The translations under genes and the position numbers were made by a program. Below the pieces are notes generated by a model. The model worked only from the letters and a program-made list of their open reading frames with translations, had not been told where the DNA came from and did no database searches. A DNA stretch of 64,000 nucleotides from Aselliscus stoliczkanus (Eukaryota; Chordata; Mammalia; Chiroptera; Hipposideridae), in assembly GCA_033961575.1 (NCBI GenBank), contig CM066728.1, forward strand, positions 180,101,678 through 180,165,677, read 5' to 3'. Every line of letters starts with the position of its first letter. Position 1 is the stretch's first letter. Below are positions 9,631 to 20,819 of this stretch, piece by piece.

Positions 9631-10944
9631 TCTGGAAACGACTTTCTACCTGACTTAAGAAGTTCTATGGGTCTTCTCCTGAAAATGATTAGTGGTTGAC
9701 CTTTAGACAACAGTTGACAGCAAGCACCCAGTCTGGTGCCCTGGCAGACATCATCAATCAATCATGGCTCTTTTCTAATGAGCTCCAGAATCTCTTCCAA
9801 CTCAGCCCTTCAGGAGCCAATACCACTTGATCAAATCTGGCAAGTGAGGTGCCTAGAAAAACTCAAATCCCTCCAACAGGGACCAGGATGGTCATGGAAA
9901 CGAGTCAAGTAGGTGGGATGTTAGTATCTGCACACTTCATGTGAATGTGCTGAATACATGAACACATGTCCTGGATGAAGAAGCAGCCAAGTTGCCTCCA
10001 GCTAATGTCTTCCTATGTTGAAGTGCAAGCTCAACATTGTCACAGCTTCATATTTAAGGAAAAGAAAAAGAAAGTGAAATCTGCACATGTATCCAAAATC
10101 TCCCAATTTTTCAATACTGTGCAGTCTAACAAAATGCATGTATGGGCCACACACAGCTCAGAGGCTGTCACTTTGTAACCTCTGCCATAAACCAATTCTT
10201 GCAATTCTTGCCTTTCTCTGAATTCTGAGCATTGTGTATGTTTCACGGCCGGATTCCTGGCGGCTCAGCTCTCACCTCCATTAATATGATCACTGAGATG
10301 CATCTGGATGAGCTGATCAAAATATGCAAGGCGCCAGCTGGCTCCAGTGTTGGCCTCCTCCAGACAGAGGGTCAGGCTTAGCCGCTGCCAGGCCTAACCC
10401 ACAGGGATGGAGAAGATAGTGGAAAAGGAAAGACTCCCCTTTCTTAACATGGCAAGGAAAGCCAGAGAGAGGGCCATGACCAACCTTTGGGGAAATCTTG
10501 AAGGTGACATTTTGTCTCTGAGCATTTCCTTTCCAATTCTCTCTCTTCCCAAAGCTCTTGCACTCTTCGGTATCTCCTTCCAACAAAGCTTCACAGATTT
10601 GCTCTCACCTGTATCTCTTTTTTGGCATTCCTTCTAGAAGGACACAGTCCCGCAAATTCTATTGTGAGTTTCCTCCTCTCTCCAAATTTTCAAACAGGTA
10701 AAATCAAGGAGATTTTTGATTCACAACTAACCAAAATGTTAGTTGTAGCTTTCTCCAAGTTGGGAAGCCATTATTTATATTTTCTTCATTAAATTTTTCC
10801 ATATTTGTCAAGTTTACTATAATTAACAATCACTACTTTTATGATAGGGAGGATGTTATTTTTCACAAAGAAAAAAATATTAATGAGGAAAGGTAAGTAT
10901 CAAGAAATATGAACATAAAAAAAAATGAACCTTATTGGTCAAAT
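9631..10944. other. Unique-looking DNA, no gene seen
   Basis: Overlapping short ORFs on both strands at 10317-10637 show no domain. No repeat recognised. Confidence 0.4.
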
Positions 10945-11440
10945 TACAAGGTCTATCAGTTAAGATACCTTTGGCTGCAGCAATTTAAAAGACCTTCTAA
11001 CATTGACTCAAATGAAAAAAGAAATGTATTATTATTTTTGGAAACAAGGGGTCTAGAGGTAGGATGGCTCCAGGGATGGTTGATTCAACAGCTCAATGAT
11101 TCTCAAGGGTCTAAGCTTCTTTCTAAGCCTTCATCTGCTATCCATGATGCATCGGTTGTACCCTAAGGCACATTCATTCACTCATGGACTCAAGATGCTG
11201 TTGCTGTTCCAGGCATCACAGCCATGTACCAGTGTCCAGAGGTGGAAAGGGACTATTGTTCCCATGTCTCCTAACTGAGAGCAAGGACATCTTGTGCAGA
11301 GCCCCCAGCAGACTTCGCCACAGGCTTCACTGACCAGGGCTTGGACCACCTGCCAATTCCTAGACCAGCCACTGGTGAAGAGAATGAGATTGCTGTGTAT
11401 AGTGTGGGCAAATTATTTTGGCAGGGGGATAGATATTGGG
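10945..11440. repeat. Old interspersed repeat, family not named
   Basis: The order 'tatcagttaagatacctttg...caatttaaaagacc', 'ggtctagaggtaggatggct' and 'agctcaatgattctcaaggg' resembles a dispersed mammalian repeat I have seen many times. I cannot assign the family or strand with confidence. Confidence 0.35.
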
Positions 11441-11599
11441 GAGCCAGTCACAAGGACTGCTAGGTAATGTGTTCACATTGTAAATAAAAGTAGACCACTA
11501 TGACCAATGATAAGATCATTGTTTTGAAGAGCTCAAAGTCCACAAATGAGGCAATCTTCAATTGAAAGGGTGCATCTGGAAAGGTATATGGGCTGTGAT

Positions 11600-11830
11600 C
11601 CTAATGTTACTTTACATTTAATAGCAAGAGTTTGCATTGCACTTTCCCACAAGCTTCTCACTGGTATTCCACATCTCCAGGGATAGCCACAACTATTATT
11701 TCATTTTACAGAAAATAAAGCAGTAGAGCATTTTGTCTGGCTCTCATTATTAGCAAGAGATAGTGGTGGGACAGGATGCCAGGCCTTTTGACACCTAGTT
11801 AACAGGTCTCCCTGCTACATTATACTGCTC
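11600..11830 (-). repeat. MIR fragment, antisense
   Basis: 'ttatttcattttacagaaaa' and the downstream 'ggatgccaggccttttgaca' fit a reverse MIR. Poorly preserved. Confidence 0.45.
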
Positions 11831-11879
11831 CCTCTAACAAGTACCTGAAAGGGGCAGAGCACCCTGACTTTTCCCAAGT

Positions 11880-11881
<2 letters not shown>

Positions 11882-11930
<49 letters not shown>
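11882..11930. repeat. (CA)n microsatellite
   Basis: About 24 pure CA units. The minus-strand ORF with alternating Cys-Val is an artefact of it. Confidence 0.97.
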
Positions 11931-11934
<4 letters not shown>

Positions 11935-11944
11935 GTCTCTCTTG

Positions 11945-12050
11945 ATTCCCAGAAAAACATCGCAAGACATCCCAAAAAGGGGGAATTGTCTTCATTTCAC
12001 AGAGAGGGATATTGAGGCTCAGGCAGGCTGATGGCAAAAAACTCAGGTTC
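11945..12050 (-). repeat. MIR fragment, antisense
   Basis: 'attgtcttcatttcacagag', 'gggatattgaggctcaggca' are MIR core in reverse. The (CA)n may have expanded inside the same MIR copy. Confidence 0.55.
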
Positions 12051-12584
12051 AGGTGAATGGAGTCAGTTTTATTTATTTGTTTTTTTACTACCAATGGATA
12101 GTTATTTCCTTCTTAAAGACAGTACCAGCTGTCTCTCAATACCTAGTCCTAAATCAGCAAGCATGTCTCCAAAAACCATGGGATCCCCACTCCAAATTCT
12201 CACTCTAGAGCCCCTCCTGGCTGGGCGCCATCAGCCTTCTGTTCTGCCTGACTGAGCAGCTGGTGCTTCTCTGTGCTCCTGACATCGCCCCTTATTGTTG
12301 CCTCCAGGCTCTCTGACCTTCCAATGGGATCATTCGTTAATCTTATCAACTGATTTGCTGAGGAAAGACTCCAGGCTCTTGGCCTTCTTGGGAAGAATAA
12401 CAATGGCATTCTAGAGACAAGGCACTCACTTTTGTTTCTATCCCAAGGCAGTTATCCCCAGAGTGGGCATTTTAGGGCAGGCTAGAGGGAAGTCTTGACC
12501 CTTAGACCTTAGGAGAGTAAGCACCCTCCTCCCTGATTATCCTAGAGAAAGGCAAAGGGAATGGTGTGATACAGGAGAAGGGGC
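12051..12584. other. Unique-looking DNA, no gene seen
   Basis: Two opposite-strand ORFs of about 70 codons overlap here with no recognisable product. Confidence 0.4.
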
Positions 12585-12735
12585 CCTGACCTGAGAGAAG
12601 ACATGCCTTCTGTGTGACCTTAGTATTTAAGCACCTATTTACAAAATAAAGATATTAACTCCAACCCAGCCCACTTCCCAGAGTTTTTATAAGACTTTAT
12701 CAGATCATCTGTGAATGCCTTTTGAGTGAAACACG
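12585..12735 (+). repeat. MIR fragment, sense
   Basis: 'ttctgtgtgaccttagtatt', 'aaaataaagatattaactcc' and 'agagtttttataagacttta' follow the MIR middle-to-3' order. Confidence 0.5.
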
Positions 12736-12882
12736 TTAGTTATTTTATGTACTAGTTGCATATACTTGAGTGGATGCCATTAATTCGGCACTATTTTAGT
12801 AATAATTGCTTATCCTGTCTCACTTCCAAGTGTAACTGGTAGACAATAAAAGAAAGACGAGATCCAAAGGCTAAGTTTCCAG

Positions 12883-13052
12883 GACAGGGTTCTCAACCCT
12901 GGCTCTATTAGAATCAGCTGAAGAGGCTTATAAACTGTGATGTTTGGACTCTATCCCAAACAATTCATTCAGAATCTGATCTCCAAGTCATCAGTACTCT
13001 TTTAATAGCTCCTGAGGTGATCTCTGTGCAGCTGGGGTTGAGAACCACTGCA
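12883..13052 (+). mobile_element. MER5A-type hAT-Charlie DNA transposon remnant
   Basis: Left end 'acagggttctcaaccctggc' and right end 'gttgagaaccactgca' are the complementary ends of the non-autonomous hAT element. The interior 'ttagaatcagctgaagaggc' and 'attcagaatctgatctcc' match. Nearly complete at about 170 bp. Confidence 0.8.
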
Positions 13053-13639
13053 CTAGGGTGATTCAGTAGCAGAGAGATTAATTGGAGTCTTTTTCCTTCA
13101 GTCATGCAACCACACTTGAGTGACAGAGCATCCTTGGTTCTCTTTTTTGGCAAGTGGGACAGCGCAGGGCAGTGCTGTCATGACCCACTCTGGCATGGCA
13201 ATTACTTTTCAGAACCACTAGAGGTTTCCTATCAAAGGCTTTAAAAATGTGACTTGGGGCTTGAAGAAGGGGGCCAATGAAGAAGAATTATATGGGAGAG
13301 AGGGAATATGAGGTTGAAAGAAAGAGATAAATGCAAAAAAAAAAAAAAAGAGAGAGACAAAGACAGGCAGGGGGTGGCATGCAGAGAAGCAGCAGCAGAA
13401 AATAAAACTGCTGATAGTGGCTTTCAGAATTCAGACCTGCTTTCAAACCATATGGCAGAGATATTAGCTTGCCTGTAATTACTACAACATTCTCTACTGC
13501 AAAATGACTTTCATTAAAACCCATGGATTGAGGCACTTGGAATGTGTGAATAATTTTGCTTTGAGCTCTGGCTCTATTATGCTTCTGTTTGGACTTGATG
13601 TCTTTTAGGGAGGGAGAGACACCACTTGTTCATCAAGCA

Positions 13640-13870
13640 ACTATTTTGGAAATAATGCCATCAAAATCAATTTAATGAGCATTTGTTTAGTGTCCATTGT
13701 GTGCCAGGCTCTGTGCTAAGAGTTGAGTAGTAAAAGTGGATGACCCCATCTTTAGGCCCCATCCATTCAACAAATTGGTTTAGCAACAACAGCTTGCCAG
13801 GCATTCTGCAAGATGCTATGGGGGTGGGATGTCCTTAGAAAACTGACAAGAAATCAGGCAATTGCGTGGA
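13640..13870 (-). repeat. L2/MIR-type fragment, antisense
   Basis: 'tttaatgagcatttgtttag', 'gtgtgccaggctctgtgcta' read as an L2 or MIR 3' end in reverse. The remainder is weak. Confidence 0.5.
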
Positions 13871-14373
13871 GTAGGATAGCTTGAGTACAACCTGTCAGAC
13901 ATCCATTAGACTGGTTCAGGGGGTGAATGGAGGAGAATGGTAAATGCATTCATCCTTGACCCCAGGGGCACCTGGACTCAGTAAATAGCATCCACCACCT
14001 AGTGAGCCATGAAAGAGGCAGAGGTGACAACTTTCAGTTTCATAATGCAATCTGTTTCCCAGCAGGTTCCTGGATGGAGGATGTCACCTTATCTCCCCAG
14101 AATGGAATGTGACTAAAAGAGATCTCAAGTTCAGGGTTTAGCACATCTCATATCTATACCATCCCCCTCAGCCATTCACCACTTAGCCCAGAGATGACAA
14201 ATAGTTTCATTTTTCATGTTATCTCTGATCAATTGGTAATGACTGCCTGGAATACTACTGATAAGATTTCTGGACTCAGTGAGGAAAAAAGCTTGGTGAC
14301 TGATTGTTAATGTCTGCCATGGCAGTTGCATTAGAGTATAACTTCCATCCCTGACTTAGCCAATCTTTGTTTT
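13871..14373. other. Unique-looking DNA, no gene seen
   Basis: No repeat or coding signal recognised. Confidence 0.4.
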
Positions 14374-14825
14374 AGTTATCTATTGCTGCATATAAGAAAC
14401 CATTCCCCAAAACAGTCCTTTAAACAGTGGCTTAAAACTACAGTACTTCATTTTCTCTATGAATCTGTAATTTGGGCAGAGCGCAGAACAAACAGCTCAT
14501 CTCTGCTGCACATAGCGTCAGCTGGGGCAGCTCTTCTGAGGCTCGAGGGTTGAATTCTAAGATGGCTCACTTACACAGCTGGTAAATTGGTCCTGTCTAC
14601 TGGCTGGATGCTCAGTTGGGTCTATCAGTCAGGGTCTTTAATTCCTCTCCATGTAAGCCTCATCAAGGGACTGACTGCTTGGGCTTCCTCACAGCATGGT
14701 GCCTGGGTCCCAAGAGATGGCAAGTGGGAGCTCCTAGTATCTTAAGACGTGGTTTTTGAAACTGGCCCAACATCACTCCTGCCAAATTCTATTGGTCAAA
14801 GCAGCCAAAGAGCCCCGCTTAGGTT
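14374..14825 (-). mobile_element. MLT1-type ERVL-MaLR LTR, antisense
   Basis: Begins with the reverse of the LTR 3' end ('ttagttatctattgctgcat', then 'cagtggcttaaaactacagt') and continues through 'tctaagatggctcacttaca', 'gcatggtgcctgggtcccaa' and 'ctattggtcaaagcagccaa' in MLT1 order. About 450 bp, diverged. The exact far end is unclear. Confidence 0.75.
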
Positions 14826-15617
14826 AAAAGGAGTGGAAAGAGTGTCAAAGAAGTTGTGGCCATCTTTAACCCACCATATTGTTTTTCTATTTCATGAAGC
14901 AAGTTGAGCCCAAGCTTTAATTGTTGGCTAACATTATAATGAAAGAGTGTGGGGAACCTCAAGACTAATGACTTGGGAAAAACGGTTTGGAATGTGAGAC
15001 ATATTATTGCAGTCACCTCTGCTCTGCTCTGAGGTGTCTTTCCTGCTAAGCCTCTGCTTTTGTATACATAACACAGGAGCTGCTGAGGCTACGCAGTGAA
15101 GGCAGTGAGTCCTGCCAAAGCTTTGCCAGTCATTGTAGGAAATGGCTGTCTGAACCTGTACTTCATCGGTTTTTTTGTACTTCAACATTCAAACAATGAA
15201 TGTTGTTTGATTTCACTCTCTCTCCCTCACCCACTGAGGCCTATATATTCTATATTGTGTCTTCTGCCCAACCCACATCTCTTGGGGTAATTGTCCCAAG
15301 GCTTCTCTTCTTCCTTTTTCCCACACTGCCATCAAGTATTATAAAGGCTTCAGTTTTCCAAATCCAACCGTCGCCAGTGCAGGGGAGAGACTGGGTTTAG
15401 ATTTTCTAGAGCTGTGCATTCAGTGCGGGCTTTGTGAGGACCCTGGGGATGACTCCTGTACCTTATCCAGGTAGTAGAAGCAACCTTTGGAGTTAATGAT
15501 TCCTAACAAGCATATAGCTCTTTTTACTTTTATTTGCTTCTGCCATGTCCATTGAGCATGAAATGGCTCCCAAAGGAAGAAAGAAAGGAAACTGAAAAGA
15601 AACAATAAAAAAAAATA
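14826..15617. other. Unique-looking DNA, no gene seen
   Basis: No repeat family recognised. Short ORFs on both strands at 14819-15400 have no domain. Confidence 0.4.
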
Positions 15618-15641
15618 ACACACACACACACACACACACAC
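15618..15641. repeat. (AC)n microsatellite
   Basis: Twelve AC units after an A-rich run. Confidence 0.93.
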
Positions 15642-15704
15642 TTCCCTAAGGTGAATGAGCCTGCCCAGCCAGTATTATTGTTCTCTTTGTATAATAAAAA
15701 GATT

Positions 15705-15830
15705 TTTTTCAAAAATCTACATCACCACAATTGGTGTTCACTATGACCCTTGCATGGACCCCCAACTCACAGAGCCTGATTATGAGTATAATTAAGAAGA
15801 AGGCGACTGGGCTGGCCCAGTGGCTCAGTT
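15705..15830 (+). repeat. 126-bp perfect duplicate, upstream copy
   Basis: Base-for-base identical to 16628-16753, offset 923. It includes the unique flank, the SINE target site AAGGCGACT and the first 22 bases or so of the SINE head (GGGCTGGCCCAGTGGCTCAG), then stops and runs into unrelated sequence. Since the SINE is complete only at the downstream copy, this copy was derived from it after the SINE inserted, or is an assembly error. Confidence 0.95.
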
Positions 15831-16394
15831 TGCCTTTGGTTACCATAAGCTTTATCACTTCAGATACTAGAGGATTGATTCAGTGCTGTGAGCTAGTGTA
15901 AATTAGAGGCACTATCAACCTGGTTTTAAAATTGGCTGTGGGTTTTCTGAGATACATTATTTCAGATTATCCCCAATGCTTAGAAGCTCTCCCAAGTCTC
16001 TTGGCCTGCCATATACTTGGCCAGACTGATTTAATTCTAATTGCAATTAGTAACAACTACATTATAAGGTTAAAATTTTTTTTTAAGTCTTAGATATTTA
16101 GAAACAAACAGACTCCAAAAATAGGAGAAACACCTAACTGTTAGAAATGTTAAGCTCCTGAGATGAAAACCTAGCTCTTCATAGTTGTCAGCCAAATTGA
16201 AGAGCCTGGTGTATTTTCATCTTCTACAGCTGACTCATTCTGTACCAGTGGTCTGATCCCTTCTGATCACACCAGGTGCATTCATACAGCAGAGGCAAAA
16301 AAGCCCTGGTGTTAGAATTAAACTCCTGCCTTAAACTAGCAATGTGACCTTAGCCTCTAGGAAACAGCACAGATATAAATGGGAAAAGAGAGCC
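15831..16394. other. Unique-looking DNA between the duplicate copies
   Basis: No repeat recognised. It begins exactly where the duplication breaks. Confidence 0.4.
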
Positions 16395-16612
16395 GATTTT
16401 AAAACAAACTGAATGGAGTTTGAATCCCAGCTCTGCCACTTACTGGCTTATTTTTAACTAGCTAGTTTACTTACCATCCTTCACTTTCTTTTCCTCATCT
16501 GTAAAATGAGGGCAAAAGTATCCAATTCATCAGCTTATCATGACAATTAAGTAAAATAATATGTGGAAATAACCTGGCACATTGCAAACCCTCAGTGAAT
16601 GTTGGTTCCCAT
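16395..16612 (+). repeat. MIR SINE, sense
   Basis: 'gtttgaatcccagctctgcc', 'cacttactggcttattttta', 'tttcctcatctgtaaaatga' and 'aacctggcacattgcaaacc' cover box B to the 3' end. Confidence 0.9.
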
Positions 16613-16627
16613 CCCCTGGGCTTTTGC

Positions 16628-16753
16628 TTTTTCAAAAATCTACATCACCACAATTGGTGTTCACTATGACCCTTGCATGGACCCCCAACTCACAGAGCCT
16701 GATTATGAGTATAATTAAGAAGAAGGCGACTGGGCTGGCCCAGTGGCTCAGTT
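16628..16753 (+). repeat. 126-bp perfect duplicate, downstream copy
   Basis: Identical to 15705-15830. Here the block continues into the complete SINE at 16732, so this is the parental locus. Both copies start with a TTTTTC run that offers microhomology. Confidence 0.95.
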
Positions 16754-17215
16754 GGTTAAGAGTCGGCTTAAAGTGCAAGCTCTGAGCAACAGGGCTGCCG
16801 GTTTGATTCCCACGTGGGCCAGTGAATGATGTGCCTGAGTTGAGCTGTTACTAAGCTGCCAACAGGTGGCAGAATGGCTCGGCTGGTGTAACAACAAGAT
16901 TGCCTGTTTGATGGTAGGCCACACCCACAGCACCTTGAGCTGAGCAGCAGCCTGGATGGTTCAGTGGATAGGGTGTGCACTCTTAACAACAAGGCTACTG
17001 CTTCGATTCCCTCATGGGATGGTAGCTAAGCCCACCCGCTAAGATTGAACACAGCATCTGGAGCTTAGGGGCCACAAACTGCCGACGGGAAGCCAGATGG
17101 CGACTGGCGCCCTCTACAATGAAGAGTGGAAGAACAACAACTTGGCTGGTCCCCTCCCCCAATTCCCCAACACTTTCCCTCCTCCAATTCCCCAATAAAA
17201 TCTTTAAAAAAAAAA
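16732..17215 (+). mobile_element. Long multi-module tRNA-derived SINE (484 bp)
   Basis: The head (GGGCTGGCCCAGTGGCTCAG, B box GGTTTGATTCCC) is followed by two further tRNA-like segments, near 16868-16930 ('gaatggctcggctggtgtaa') and near 16954-17025 ('ggatggttcagtggataggg' with 'gcttcgattccc'). The tail has a C/T-rich stretch and CCCCAATAAAATCTTTAAAA. Target-site copies AAGGCGACT (16723-16731) and AAGGTGACT (about 17216-17224) flank it. The AATAAA followed by TCTTT is the tail arrangement of SINEs that combine a polyadenylation signal with a Pol III terminator. Confidence 0.85.
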
Positions 17216-17349
17216 AAAGGTGACTATCCAGACTCTCAAGACCTAACTTAGAAGAGCAAGCTGAGTGCTGAGAATAAGTCAATGGTTTCTTTGCCTTAAA
17301 AACCTTATAATTTCCCTCTCCCCAGTCCCCCCACCACACACACATACAA

Positions 17350-17851
17350 TGTAGTAGGCACAATAATCCTCCCCAAGGATATCCATGTGCTAATTCCAAG
17401 AACCTATGAATATGTTACCCTATATAGTGAAAGGGACTTTGCAAGAGTGGTTAAGTTAAAGAGCTTGAGATAGAAAGATTGTCCTGGGTTATCTGGCTGG
17501 GCCCAATGTAATCAGAAAAGCCCTTAAAAGTGGGAGAGGGAGACAGAAGAGAGTCAGATAGAGTTGTGACCCTGAAAGAAACTATTCTTGCAATGCTACT
17601 AGCTCTGAAGATGGAGGAAGGGGGCCATGAGCCAAAGAATGTGGGTGGCCTCTAAGAACTGGAAAAGACAAGGAAACAGATTCTCTCCTACGGCCTCCAG
17701 AAAGGAACACAGCTCTGCCCACACCTTGATTTTAGCCCAGCGAGACCCATTTTAAATTACTGATCCCCAGAACTGTAAAATAATAAATTTGTGTTGTTTC
17801 AAGCCAATAAATTTGTGTAATTTGTTACAGTAGCCATGGAAGACTAATACA
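17350..17851 (+). mobile_element. MLT1-type ERVL-MaLR LTR, near full length
   Basis: Starts TGTAGTAGGCAC and ends GACTAATACA. Between are 'gatatccatgtgctaattcc', 'tggctgggcccaatgtaatc', 'agaactgtaaaataataaat' and 'tgttgtttcaagccaataaa', with the AATAAA polyadenylation signal. Candidate 5-bp target repeats are TACAA and TGCAA. About 500 bp, a solo LTR. Confidence 0.85.
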
Positions 17852-18129
17852 TGCAAATACTATAACTATCTTGACAAAATAATCACCCTAAACCCAGAGA
17901 AAATTCTTAATACCACTAGCATGAGAAGATTAAAATTTCATTGACCACAAAAATTTTTAATAAAAGTTTTATTTTAATATGTTCATAGTGCCTCCCCCCA
18001 CAAGATGGGAGGTGAGTGGGTATACAAGAGAAGCCCCTGGAAGCTCCCCAAAAGATGAATGAATCATATACCTATTATTTGGGATGTCATCCGAGACATT
18101 AAGTGGAACTTAATCCTCTCAAGCAATTA

Positions 18130-18206
18130 TTGGGTTGGAAAAGTCATGACGCATTTTTGCAACAAAAAACATAGAAAAATATGTCATGATTCCTCCAACA
18201 ACTCAA
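18130..18206. mobile_element. 77-bp palindromic mariner-type MITE, decayed
   Basis: The left end TTGGGTTGGAAAAGTCATGA and the reverse of the right end (TTGAGTTGTTGGAGGAATCA) are imperfect terminal inverted repeats, flanked by TA dinucleotides (18128-18129 and 18207-18208). The TA target and overall form (two inverted repeats joined by a short loop, no coding part) are typical of mariner MITEs. It matches the better copy at 34934-35015. Confidence 0.8.
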
Positions 18207-18689
18207 TACGTAATCCCAGAGTCCCCAGTCAGTCAAAAGAGGTTTTTCATTGAGAGAGTTGAAGAGGAATTAATAACTTTTTTTAAGGTTGAGGAAATTA
18301 GGGGGACACCTTTAGTTTCACTAGAAAGCTTGACTTCTTAGCTCAATATAAATACAATTGGATACCAAGACTCAATTTTATTTTTAGAAACCTACAAGAT
18401 GTAGTTGAGGGTTGAAATATGATCACACTTGTGTTTTCTTTTTCACGTAAAGTTTACTATTTTGGAAAAATGGAAAGCACCAAATCTTTCCTTTTAATTA
18501 CTCTATAAACAAAAGACAGCATTGTTCACATTACATTTCCACAGGAAAAGAAAGCAAGATAACCCCGTAGTACCCATTATTCTCTGACAAAGCTTGTTCC
18601 CAGCTTACTTAGAATTTTACTTGTAAGGAAATAAAACGGACTCTCCCAAAGGAGAAGCAAACAAGCATACTTGGAATCTTTATTTTGGC

Positions 18690-18848
18690 CTTTCCTACCT
18701 GTGCAACCCTGGCACATAGGTTACTTCCAGGATCCTCAGTTTCCTTGTCTATAAAATGGAAACGATCAGCCCTGCCTCCATGGCTAATTGTGAAGGTTAG
18801 AGATAACTTATGTAAAGTATCTAACATTGTGCTCAATAAAGGAAAATG
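18690..18848 (+). repeat. MIR SINE, sense
   Basis: 'ctgtgcaaccctggcacata', 'cctcagtttccttgtctata', 'aaaatggaaacgatcagccc', 'acattgtgctcaataaagg'. The ORFs over it on both strands are MIR translated. Confidence 0.8.
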
Positions 18849-19279
18849 GCCATTATTGGCCCCAGAACAATTCTTCAGGAATTTGTCGACTGGTCTTTCA
18901 GGATTCCTAGCAGTTGTGCTGGCCACCAGTGCCTGAGCCACCTGTCACTCTGTTGCCTGCTGGAAAAGGACCTCTATCTCAGCACAGCCCAGAAATAACC
19001 ACCTAATACTTAAAACTGGAAAAATGGCTATTTTCCATTTACAAAGCCCTATCACGGGCATTCTCTCATTTTGTATTTGGGCATCAGCCTGTATGAAATG
19101 GCAACCATCAAGCTAGAGTTGTTTAAAGTCTGCCTGCCCTCTAGATGCTTCATTCTGGCTCCTTTTAATGGACTCCCTCTGCTGGACTGTTCTCACCCAT
19201 CCTCCTCCCACTCCCTGCCCTTCATCATGCGCTCCTTTGGGTCCAAAAGGGAGTTTGTACATTTTTCTACTGCCACATG

Positions 19280-19432
19280 TCTCTTTCTACTCTGCAGGGC
19301 TGGCTTTAATTTTTTCTATAATCTGGAGAACAGGAACCATAATCTCTTCATCCTCATTCCCAGTGCCTAGCAGAGCAACACTTAGTAAATGTCAGCAAAT
19401 GTCTGCTGTGTGAATAAATGAATCAGAGCTGA
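19280..19432 (+). repeat. L2 3' end, sense
   Basis: 'ggagaacaggaaccataatc', 'tcattcccagtgcctagcag', 'agcaacacttagtaaatgtc' and a 'gtgaataaatgaat' tail match the L2 3' terminus. Confidence 0.8.
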
Positions 19433-20284
19433 ATAAATGGGTGGATAATAGAATGAGTAGATTCATGAATTTCCCTCAGTCAACCAGAGTCTGCATGTGT
19501 GGTACCACAGGGGATTCTCCATAACCCAAGACCTCAGCCATTCTGCAGCTCATGAGCAATTCCAGAACTCATGTGCACATTTTCATCTCTTCACTGCTGG
19601 TTTGTTCTGATAGTAACTGGACAGGTATTGACCAACTTGACGAACCAAGGCCTGGGTGGGGAAGACTGAGGGGGAGGATTCTTCATAGCTCAGGTTATGT
19701 GCTTTCTAGTGAGAAACTAGAAAACTTGAAAAACTCCAGGGACATCCTTCACACTGGACTCCATGTGAATTGCAGCCCTCGAATTACCATGCCCTGTATT
19801 TTCATGTGAATGATGCACCCCAGAGCAGTATGTAGCCCAGCATTAATCTTACCCTAAAATGTGTGTCCTTTTAGGAGGATGTGCCTTGGTGCCACTGGGA
19901 CAAAGCCAACCCTGCACACGTCCATTGTCATAGGGAGCACACCTGCTTCTCTCCCCCTGTGCCCTCCTGATATCCTCCTTCAAGACCTACATAATGGAGG
20001 TGCTGAGTAAACTTCAGATATGACTGGGAGACACAAATCTGCACCTCTGGGCTGGCCAGGTGTCTGGAATGTCTAACTTTTGGCAAGAAAGACCCAATGC
20101 CACTTCCTCCTGCCAATCTGACTTCTATCACTGACAGCCCTGAGCCCTCCCCTCCCTGTCCCTCCTTTGTCCCCATCCCTCCATCTTCAGGAACACAAAG
20201 CAACCTGCCAGGGCTCAATAAATAATGCAAGAGACCAGGAGAAGCTGAGATATAACAAAGGCAACCAAGAGGAGGGGCACTGAA
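19433..20284. other. Unique-looking DNA, no gene seen
   Basis: No repeat recognised. The 100-residue minus-strand ORF at 19928-20230 shows no domain and has a low-complexity composition. Confidence 0.4.
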
Positions 20285-20457
20285 GTGACATTGCCACTAT
20301 TCAGATCTCAGCTCTGATGCAAGCTGAGCGACTGGGACAAATTCTGTAAACCACTCTGAACCTATAAGTTAGGATAATGATATATACGTCACAGAGTTGT
20401 TGAAAGAATTTCTACTCATTTAAAGTGCTTCGAACAAAGCCTAAGTGTTTGATAATC
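20285..20457 (+). repeat. MIR SINE, sense
   Basis: 'atctcagctctgatgcaagc', 'gagcgactgggacaaattct', 'cacagagttgttgaaagaat', 'aagtgcttcgaacaaagcct'. A SINE interrupts its far end at 20475. Confidence 0.75.
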
Positions 20458-20474
20458 AATAATAGTCAGCTACT

Positions 20475-20587
20475 GGGCCGGCCGAGTGGCACAGTGGTTA
20501 AGTACTGGCTTGGGAAGCCAGTGGCCCCAGTTCAGGTCCCGCATATGAGGGCCCGTGACACTGCTCTCAAAAAAAAAAAAAAATAAT
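20475..20587 (+). mobile_element. Short tRNA-derived SINE
   Basis: GGGCCGGCCGAGTGGCACAG head, ACTGGCTTGGGAAGCCAGT hairpin, GAGGGCCCGTGACACTGC and an oligo-A tail. A 17-base target-site duplication, AATAATAGTCAGCTACT, at 20458-20474 and 20588-20604 is perfect, so the insertion is young. Confidence 0.95.
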
Positions 20588-20819
20588 AATAATAGTCAGC
20601 TACTATTTCTCTGATAAGTTAGTTTATCTCATGTACAGTGGGCAGGAACAACAAAAATCTAAATGTCATTATGGTCAACCGAGGCTCACATGCTACAGCT
20701 GAACTTAGTCCTCCCACAGAGGTTTTCCTTAAGAAGAGACCAAGTCAAGGATTTCTAAAACAAATCTGTTTTTGTGTGTGTATGGGATAATGGAGTAAAA
20801 GAATTTGAGCTAAAGTATT

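Noticed and set aside
16868..17025. Additional tRNA-like segments that could be a tRNA cluster
   Set aside because: They lack proper acceptor stems and belong to the SINE at 16732.
16995..17399. 134-codon minus-strand ORF
   Set aside because: It covers the antisense 3' half of the SINE at 16732 and the start of an MLT1 LTR.
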